Shown here in pieces: positions 1-4,661 of a stretch of DNA of 6,869 bases (positions within the stretch are counted from its first letter, which is position 1; each line of letters begins with the position of its first letter). This stretch comes from Candidatus Krumholzibacteriia bacterium (lineage in GTDB: Bacteria; Krumholzibacteriota; Krumholzibacteria; WVZY01; JAKEHA01), in assembly GCA_029863355.1 (NCBI GenBank), contig JAOTVO010000141.1, forward strand, positions 1 through 6,869. Direction: 5' to 3'. Below the pieces are notes generated by a model. It saw only the letters and a list, made by a program, of their open reading frames with translations. It was not told the DNA's origin and made no database searches. The translations under genes and the position numbers were made by a program.

Positions 1-482
1 GTTCGCGCGTGCAGCGCGCCGAGCGTCGCGTCGGGCCCGGCGAAGATCAGGCCCCCGAGGTATTTCCCGTCGCTGACCAGATCCACCGTCACCGCGGAGC
101 CGGCGTCGGCGACGATCGCGTGGCGGCGGCGGCCCCCCAGCGCCCCGGCGGCGGCGCACAGGCGATCGACGCCCACGCGCGACGGCAGCGGCACCGCTAT
201 CTCCATGGGGAAACGCATCTCGTGGGTCACCAGCACCGGTCTTGCCCCGACCACTCCGCCCACGCAGGAGAGAACGCGACGCGTGACCTCGGGGACCACC
301 GAGCACACGACGGCCCCGCGCACGGCGAGCACGGCCGCGGTCGAGCGAAGCACCGCCAGCTCCAGACCGCCGGCGTCGCGCCGTACCTCCGCCAGGGCGC
401 AACGCTCGCGACCCAACACGCCCGACTCCTCCGCCACCGCCATTTTGATCCACGAGTTGCCCACATCGACACACAGGATCAC
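1..482 (-). CDS. coaX: Type III pantothenate kinase CoaX, 3' end cut by the window
   Basis: Pantothenate kinase of type III (ASKHA fold) phosphorylates pantothenate with ATP, the first step of cytosolic coenzyme A synthesis. The visible 160 residues show the family motifs in order: the N-terminal phosphate loop CVDVGNSWIK (residues 4-13, with D6), PSRVGVDR (100-107, whose D106 matches the catalytic Asp of the GxDR motif), DAGSAVTVD (126-134) and the GGLI strand (143-146). The last bases encode ALHAR-T, fitting the usual helix before the RTxxLP segment, so about 90-100 C-terminal residues lie beyond position 1. The GTG start at 482-480 is set by the motif lying only a few residues in and by a strong Shine-Dalgarno just upstream; its GTGA overlaps the birA stop. 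Ser replaces Thr in both GNT and GTA motifs. The GNS-IK form is, as I recall, normal in Pseudomonas and Bordetella relatives, so activity is expected. Identity is secure; specific properties are inferred from the family. Confidence 0.93.
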   Translation of the reverse strand, partial: MILCVDVGNSWIKMAVAEESGVLGRERCALAEVRRDAGGLELAVLRSTAAVLAVRGAVVCSVVPEVTRRVLSCVGGVVGARPVLVTHEMRFPMEIAVPLPSRVGVDRLCAAAGALGGRRRHAIVADAGSAVTVDLVSDGKYLGGLIFAGPDATLGALHAR

Positions 483-1291
483 GCTATCACCTCGATTCCC
501 TCGTTGTAGAGCCTGTGCTCCTCGCCGCTTCCCCGCTCCCGCACCTCGAGGGCGCCGTCGCCGGCCACGCCCAGAACCTGCGCGACGCGGGGCGCGCCGT
601 CACGCGTGTAGCGCACCGAGCGCCCCGACAGCACGTGCCGCGCCGCATAGGACGCGGCGAGCGCGGCGAACCCGTCCGCGCGAAAGCGTTCGTAGGCGTC
701 CTCGATCTCCGAGAGCAGATCGGCGAACAGGCGGGCGCGGTCCAAAAGCGCGCCGCGCACGATGCGGCACGTCGTCGCCGTGGCGCGAAGCGATGGATCT
801 AGCTCGCCGGCCGAGGCGTTGACGTTGACCCCCATGCCCAGCACGGCCCACGCCGTTCGTTCCGGCCGCGCGGCCGCCTCGGCGAGAATGCCCGCGAGCT
901 TGCGCCCGCCGCACCACACATCGTTCGGCCACTTCACGCCCACGTCGGCGCCCGTATGCCGCGAGAGCGCCGTGGCGGCGGCGGCCGCCACCACGAGGGT
1001 GACGGGCAGCGCGGAGCGCGGCTCGCCCGGCGGCCGCAGCACCACGGAGAAGAGCAGATCGCGACCGGGCGGGCTCAGCCATCGCCGCGTTCCCCGCCCC
1101 CGGCCACCCCGCTGGTGGTCGCTGTAGACCACCGTTCCCTCCGCCTCGCCGGCGACGGCCAACGCGCGCGCCGCGTCGTTCGTGGATCCGATCTCGGGGT
1201 AGTAGTAGAGCCGCTGCCCGAAAGCGCGCGTGGACAGATGCGCGCGCACCCGCGACGGCAGCAGGCGATCCTTGGGAGCGACCGCGGTCAC
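479..1291 (-). CDS. birA: Biotin-[acetyl-CoA-carboxylase] ligase, monofunctional (no DNA-binding domain)
   Basis: Biotin-protein ligase makes biotinyl-5'-AMP from biotin and ATP and transfers biotin to a lysine of carboxylase carrier proteins such as AccB, in the cytoplasm. The 270-residue protein has the catalytic-domain motifs in order: GSTND (35-39), the biotinyl-AMP loop RGGRGRGTRRW (61-71, a variant of the GRGRxGRxW loop), SPPGRDLLFSVVLRP (73-87), KWPND (120-124, with the catalytic-site Lys), GRKLAGILAE (129-138) and GMGVNVN (152-158). A small SH3-like C-terminal domain follows from about residue 215. It starts at the segment that in E. coli BirA follows the winged HTH, so it is a class I enzyme and should not repress biotin genes itself. 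The GTG start is supported by GGAGGTG five bases upstream and by the GTGA overlap with nadC; its own stop overlaps coaX the same way. The neighbouring carboxylase and biotin-synthesis genes are not in view. Confidence 0.95.
   Translation of the reverse strand: MTAVAPKDRLLPSRVRAHLSTRAFGQRLYYYPEIGSTNDAARALAVAGEAEGTVVYSDHQRGGRGRGTRRWLSPPGRDLLFSVVLRPPGEPRSALPVTLVVAAAAATALSRHTGADVGVKWPNDVWCGGRKLAGILAEAAARPERTAWAVLGMGVNVNASAGELDPSLRATATTCRIVRGALLDRARLFADLLSEIEDAYERFRADGFAALAASYAARHVLSGRSVRYTRDGAPRVAQVLGVAGDGALEVRERGSGEEHRLYNEGIEVIA
486..493 (-). promoter_or_regulatory. Ribosome binding site of coaX
   Basis: Reads GAGGTGAT on the minus strand, three bases before the GTG at 482, within the Ile-Glu-Val-Ile-Ala end of birA. 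It is an eight-base match to the extended anti-Shine-Dalgarno complement and supports the GTG start of coaX. Confidence 0.75.
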
Positions 1292-2148
1292 GCGAGCACC
1301 TCCAGGCTCATCGCGACCGCGGGCGCCGAGTGCGTGAGCGCGCCGACGGAGATGAAGTCGACGCCGCGCACGGCGTAGTCGCGCACGTTGTTCAGCGTGA
1401 TCCCGCCCGAGACCTCCACCTCGGGGCGCGCCCCGCCGGCGCGCGCGTGCTTCTCGATGCGCGCGATGGCCTCGCTAACGTGGTCCGGCGAGAAGTTGTC
1501 CAGCATCACGCGATCGACGCGAGCGCCCAGGAGGGCGTCCAGGAATTCGAGTGAATCCACCTCTACCTCGACGAAGCCCCCGGCCCGCCGCCCGCGCAGG
1601 CGCCGGAGCAGCGCCTCGCGGCCGCCCAGCGCGCGCACGTGGTTTTCCTTGACCAGCACCATCGCGGCCAGGTCGCGGCGGTGGTTCTGCGCACCGCCAC
1701 AACGGACCGCGTACTTCTCCAGGTCGCGCAAAAGCGGCGTGGTCTTGCGCGTGTCCAGGATGACGGCACCGCTCGCGCGCACCGCCGCCACGAAACGCGA
1801 CGCCAGCGTGGCCGTGCCGCTGAGGCGCTGCAAGAAGTTCAGCGCCACCCGCTCTCCGGCCACCACCGCAGAGGCCGCTCCGCGCAGGCGCGCCACGACC
1901 TGGCCGGCTCGCCCGCCGTCGCCGTCGGCGACGGCCGGCACGAATGCCAGCGCGGGGTCGACTTGGTGGAACACCTCGCGCGCCACTTCCACGCCGCAGA
2001 CCACGGCCGGTTCGCCGAGGACGATCTCGGCGTCCACCGCTCCCGCCGGCAGCGCCAGGAAGGCGGCCGTGGCGTCTCGCGCGGCCCCGTCCTCCGTCAG
2101 GGCGTCGCTCACCAGGCGGGCCACGTATGTCGCGTCTGGTCTTTCCAT
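1288..2148 (-). CDS. nadC: Nicotinate-nucleotide pyrophosphorylase (quinolinate phosphoribosyltransferase)
   Basis: NadC converts quinolinate and PRPP to nicotinate mononucleotide, CO2 and pyrophosphate, the step where de novo NAD synthesis joins the common pathway. The 286-residue length is typical. Motifs run in order: LTEDGAARDATAAF (17-30, N-terminal open-faced sandwich), GERVALNFLQRLSGTAT (98-114), DTRKTTPLLR (132-141), EKYAVRCGGAQNHRRDL (144-160), the KENH segment (167-170), EVEVDS (194-199), MLDNF (215-219) and EVSGGI (245-250), ending in the SVGALTHSAPA phosphate-binding loop (267-277). The Arg, Lys and His residues that bind quinolinate and the Glu and Asp that bind PRPP in known structures are therefore present. 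The ATG start gives the usual N-terminus, but its ribosome site is poor: GAAGG lies 13 bases upstream, overlapping the uvrB stop, and a small hairpin covers it. Quinolinate synthase (nadA) and aspartate oxidase (nadB) are not in the window, so they must lie elsewhere if the de novo pathway is complete. Confidence 0.96.
   Translation of the reverse strand: MERPDATYVARLVSDALTEDGAARDATAAFLALPAGAVDAEIVLGEPAVVCGVEVAREVFHQVDPALAFVPAVADGDGGRAGQVVARLRGAASAVVAGERVALNFLQRLSGTATLASRFVAAVRASGAVILDTRKTTPLLRDLEKYAVRCGGAQNHRRDLAAMVLVKENHVRALGGREALLRRLRGRRAGGFVEVEVDSLEFLDALLGARVDRVMLDNFSPDHVSEAIARIEKHARAGGARPEVEVSGGITLNNVRDYAVRGVDFISVGALTHSAPAVAMSLEVLA
1297..1303 (-). promoter_or_regulatory. Ribosome binding site of birA
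   Basis: Reads GGAGGTG on the minus strand, five bases before the GTG at 1291. It is encoded within the Leu-Glu-Val-Leu-Ala end of nadC. This is the strongest site in the window and settles the GTG start of birA in the GTGA overlap. Confidence 0.8.
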
Positions 2149-2157
2149 TGCCGTTGC

Positions 2158-2172
2158 GGCGCCTTCAGCGCC
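2158..2172 (-). other. Small hairpin across the uvrB stop, before nadC
   Basis: On the minus strand GGCGC and GCGCC pair perfectly around the five-base loop TGAAG, which holds the uvrB TGA stop. No U-run follows, so this is not a Rho-independent terminator. The weak GAAGG site of nadC lies partly in the loop and partly in the 3' arm. A role in coupling nadC translation to uvrB is possible, but five-base stems also arise by chance in DNA this rich in G and C. Confidence 0.35.
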
Positions 2173-4183
2173 CCTTGCGGCTGCGCCGGGGCCGGTTCTG
2201 CGCCTCCAGCACGAGCTGCAGCCGCACCTCGTCCAGCCGGTCGCGCAGGCTTGCCGCCTTCTCGAAGTTCAGCGCCTGGGCCTCGCGGAGCATCTCGGAC
2301 TCGAGCGCGGCGGCCATGTGCTCGCTCGCCGCCCCCGCATCGTGGATGACGTCCGCCCCTCCGGGACTGCGCGCGTCTGCCACGGCCGTCGCCAGCCGGA
2401 CCTCCTCGAGCGACTTGACGATTCCCTTGGGGGTGATGCCGTGCGCCTCGTTGTAGGCGAGCTGCCGCACGCGCCGGCGGTTGGTCTCGTCGATCGCGCG
2501 CCGCATCGAATCCGTTACCGAGTCCGCGTAGAAGACGACCTTCCCCGAGATGTGCCGCGCGGCGCGCCCCGCCGTCTGGATGAGGCTCCGCTCGCTGCGC
2601 AGGAAGCCCTCCTTGTCCGCGTCGCACACGGCCACGAGCGAGACTTCGGGCAGGTCGAGGCCCTCGCGCAGCAGATTGATGCCCACGAGGACGTCGAACT
2701 CGCCCAGGCGCAGGTCCCGCAGTATCTCCACGCGCTGCAGGGCGTCGATGTCCGAGTGCAGGTAACGCACGCGGATGCCGAGCGAAGCGAGGTAGTCGGC
2801 CAGCTCCTCCGCCATCCGCTTGGTGAGCGTGGTGACGAGCACGCGCTCCTCGGTGTCGACGCGCCGGCGGATCTCCTCGACCAGGTCGTCGATTTGCCCG
2901 GCGACCGGCCGCACGTCGATCGCCGGGTCGAGCAGGCCGGTGGGCCGGATCACCTGCTCGACCACTTCGCCGCTTGCGCGCTCCAGCTCCCACCCCCCCG
3001 GAGTGGCGCTCACGTAGATGAAGCGCCGGATGAGCTTCTCGAATTCGTCGAAGCGCAGGGGCCTGTTGTCCAGCGCCGAGGGCAGGCGGAAGCCGTGCTC
3101 CACGAGCGTCTCTTTGCGCGAGCGATCGCCGTTGTACATGCCCCCGATCTGCGGGATGGTCACGTGCGACTCGTCGACGACCAGCAAGAAGTCGTCGGGA
3201 AAGAAGTCGAGCAGCGTCATGGGGCGCTCGCCCGGCGCGCGCGCCGAGAGGAAGCGCGCGTAGTTCTCGATACCGGGGCAGTAGCCCATCTCCTCGAGCA
3301 TCTCCAGGTCGTAGCGGGTGCGCGACTCCAGCCGCTGCGCCTCCACCAGCTTGCCCGCGCCCCGGAGCTGGTCGAGTCGCTCGACCAGCTCGGCGCGAAT
3401 GCCCTCGAGGGCGCTCTTCAACAGGGGCTCCGGCGTGACGAAGTGCTTGGCCGGGAACACCGCCAGCCGCTCCACCGTGCGTACGCGGCGTCCCGTGACG
3501 GGGTCGGTGACGGATATGTCCTCCACCACGTCGCCGAAGAACTCGACGCGAATCGCCTCCTCCTCGTACGCGGGTCGCAGCTCCACCACGTCGCCGCGCA
3601 CGCGGAAGGTGCCGCGCGTGAACGCCACGTCGTTGCGCTGGTACTGGATGTCGATGAGATCGCGCAGGAAGGCCTCGCGATCACGGCGGTCCCCCCTCTC
3701 GACCTCGATCGTCATCGCCCGGAAAGCCTCCGGCGAACCCAGCCCGTAGATGCAAGAGACGCTCGACACGATGACCACGTCGCGCCGCGACATGAGCGAG
3801 CTGGTCGCGCGGATGCGCAGCCGGTCGATGTCGTCGTTGATGGAGGCGTCCTTCTCGATGTACGTGTTGGTCGAGGGGACGAATGCCTCGGGCTGGTAGT
3901 AGTCGTAGTAGGAGACGAAGTACTCGACGGCGTTCTCGGGGAAGAAGCCCCGGAACTCTCCGTAGAGCTGCGCGGCCAGCGTCTTGTTGTGAGAGATGAC
4001 GAGCGTGGGCAGGCCGGCGCGAGCGATCACGTTGGCCATGGTGAAGGTCTTGCCCGAGCCGGTGACGCCGAGGAGGACCTGGTCCCGCTTGCCCTCGGCC
4101 AGGCCGCGGGACAGGGCCTCGATCGCCTGGGGCTGGTCGCCCGTCGGCTGGTAGTTGGAGACGAGGCTAAACCGCTCGCCCAC
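2165..4183 (-). CDS. uvrB: Excinuclease ABC subunit B
   Basis: UvrB verifies lesions delivered by UvrA, opens the duplex and recruits UvrC for incision in nucleotide excision repair. The protein is complete at 672 residues, essentially the family length (E. coli 673). Seen in order: [15 protein letters not shown] (10-24), Walker A GVTGSGKT (39-46), the strand-separating beta-hairpin with [20 protein letters not shown] (93-112), Walker B DESH (337-340), SATPG (392-396), HSDID (476-480), motif [14 protein letters not shown] (501-513), motif [11 protein letters not shown] (536-544), and a C-terminal UVR domain (about 622-657) that contacts UvrA and UvrC. A short basic tail (RPRRSRKGR) ends it. 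The GTG start is chosen because NYQPTGDQ follows within ten residues and GGTGAT sits five bases upstream; it overlaps the 3' end of the RodZ-like gene by 17 bp. No LexA-like operator is visible, and with no intergenic space none is expected here. uvrA and uvrC are not in the window. The gene has no TTA, CTA or TCA codons. Confidence 0.98.
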   Translation of the reverse strand: MGERFSLVSNYQPTGDQPQAIEALSRGLAEGKRDQVLLGVTGSGKTFTMANVIARAGLPTLVISHNKTLAAQLYGEFRGFFPENAVEYFVSYYDYYQPEAFVPSTNTYIEKDASINDDIDRLRIRATSSLMSRRDVVIVSSVSCIYGLGSPEAFRAMTIEVERGDRRDREAFLRDLIDIQYQRNDVAFTRGTFRVRGDVVELRPAYEEEAIRVEFFGDVVEDISVTDPVTGRRVRTVERLAVFPAKHFVTPEPLLKSALEGIRAELVERLDQLRGAGKLVEAQRLESRTRYDLEMLEEMGYCPGIENYARFLSARAPGERPMTLLDFFPDDFLLVVDESHVTIPQIGGMYNGDRSRKETLVEHGFRLPSALDNRPLRFDEFEKLIRRFIYVSATPGGWELERASGEVVEQVIRPTGLLDPAIDVRPVAGQIDDLVEEIRRRVDTEERVLVTTLTKRMAEELADYLASLGIRVRYLHSDIDALQRVEILRDLRLGEFDVLVGINLLREGLDLPEVSLVAVCDADKEGFLRSERSLIQTAGRAARHISGKVVFYADSVTDSMRRAIDETNRRRVRQLAYNEAHGITPKGIVKSLEEVRLATAVADARSPGGADVIHDAGAASEHMAAALESEMLREAQALNFEKAASLRDRLDEVRLQLVLEAQNRPRRSRKGR

Positions 4184-4646
4184 CCGGCATCACCCAGCCG
4201 TCAGCATATCGCTCCGCGGCGCCGACGGTCAAGCCGGCCTCGTTCCGGCGCCGCTCGCGGACCAGGAGCAGGGCCAGGACGAGCACGGCCACGAGCAGCA
4301 GGGGCAGGACCATGCGTCGGACCAGGTTGCGCGAGACGAGCTTCTCTTCGCGCATGGTCTCCTCGATGTCCCAGAACGTGCCCGTCCCGTCCGGTGAGTC
4401 GCCCCGCTTGCGCGATAGCGCGCCCCAGAGGTGGTTGCCGTCGAGATCGAGGTAGGCCGCGTAGCTGCGCAAGAAACCCTTCAGGTAGGTGTCGCTGGCG
4501 AAGAACCCGTAGTCGTCTTCCTCCAGCGCCCGGATCACGTGGGGCGAGATCTTGGTTGCCTCGTTGACTTGCGCCATGCTGATCTTGCGCTCCTCCCGCT
4601 TGCCGCGCAAAATCTCGCCGACCGTCCGTCCACTCATTCCTTCCAT
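4167..4646 (-). CDS. Short RodZ-like protein: HTH (HTH_25 type) plus one membrane segment
   Basis: The 159-residue product has a RodZ-type N-terminal helix-turn-helix: [18 protein letters not shown] (10-27), then [19 protein letters not shown] (31-49) and [16 protein letters not shown] (54-69), closely following the pattern of cytoplasmic RodZ domains. A linker (about 78-111) leads to one hydrophobic helix (about 112-129, [17 protein letters not shown]). Only about 30 residues follow, beginning RERRRNEAG. Full-length RodZ proteins carry a large periplasmic DUF4115-type domain that is absent here, so a role in MreB-linked cell shape is uncertain; it could equally be a membrane-tethered regulator. 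Basic residues flank the helix on both sides, so topology is unclear. The ATG at 4646 is preferred over a GTG at 4655, which lies inside the Shine-Dalgarno AGGTGATC, and over the ATG at 4637, which touches its purine run. It begins 15 bp after valS and its end overlaps uvrB by 17 bp. That it is a real gene is well supported; its function is not known. Confidence 0.82.
   Translation of the reverse strand: MEGMSGRTVGEILRGKREERKISMAQVNEATKISPHVIRALEEDDYGFFASDTYLKGFLRSYAAYLDLDGNHLWGALSRKRGDSPDGTGTFWDIEETMREEKLVSRNLVRRMVLPLLLVAVLVLALLLVRERRRNEAGLTVGAAERYADGWVMPGGRAV
4189..4194 (-). promoter_or_regulatory. Ribosome binding site of uvrB
   Basis: Reads GGTGAT on the minus strand, five bases before the GTG at 4183, inside the last codons of the RodZ-like gene. 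It is a partial match, using the GGTGAT end of the anti-Shine-Dalgarno complement, and supports the GTG start. Because the site is within the upstream reading frame, ribosomes ending the RodZ-like gene would be close to the uvrB start. Confidence 0.6.
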
Positions 4647-4649
4647 ACT

Positions 4650-4657
4650 GATCACCT
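4650..4657 (-). promoter_or_regulatory. Ribosome binding site of the RodZ-like gene
   Basis: On the minus strand this reads AGGTGATC, eight bases that match the complement of the usual 16S rRNA 3' end (TAAGGAGGTGATC). It ends three bases before the ATG at 4646, so its AGG core is at a normal distance. It decides the start: the alternative GTG at 4655 is part of this site. It lies in the 15-bp gap after valS. Confidence 0.75.
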
Positions 4658-4661
4658 GCGC

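Noticed and set aside
205..1378. Several overlapping plus-strand open frames opposite coaX and birA.
   Set aside because: Their products are Arg/Ala/Pro-rich with no recognisable domain, they lack good ribosome sites, and they lie opposite well-conserved genes. They are G+C shadows.
2109..2993. A 294-codon minus-strand frame crossing the uvrB end and nadC start, considered as a possible fusion or alternative gene.
   Set aside because: It is a shifted frame of uvrB with Arg/Ala/Gly-rich sequence; both flanking genes are complete in their own frames.
3521..3596. A 16-base direct repeat (3521-3536 and 3581-3596) exactly 60 bases apart.
   Set aside because: Both copies encode Gly-Asp-Val-Val-Glu within uvrB and reflect repeated residues with the same preferred codons, not a mobile or regulatory repeat.
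1388..4567. A 3180-bp open frame on the plus strand (1059 codons), antisense to nadC, uvrB and the RodZ-like gene.
   Set aside because: Over uvrB its codons are exactly in register with the uvrB codons, so it stays open simply because uvrB uses no TTA, CTA or TCA. The product is low-complexity, rich in Arg, Ala, Pro and Ser, with no family motif, while the minus strand carries clear full-length families.
4647..4661. The valS to RodZ-like gap, examined for a promoter or terminator.
   Set aside because: Only 15 bp are present and they are filled by the ribosome site; no room or sequence for either.
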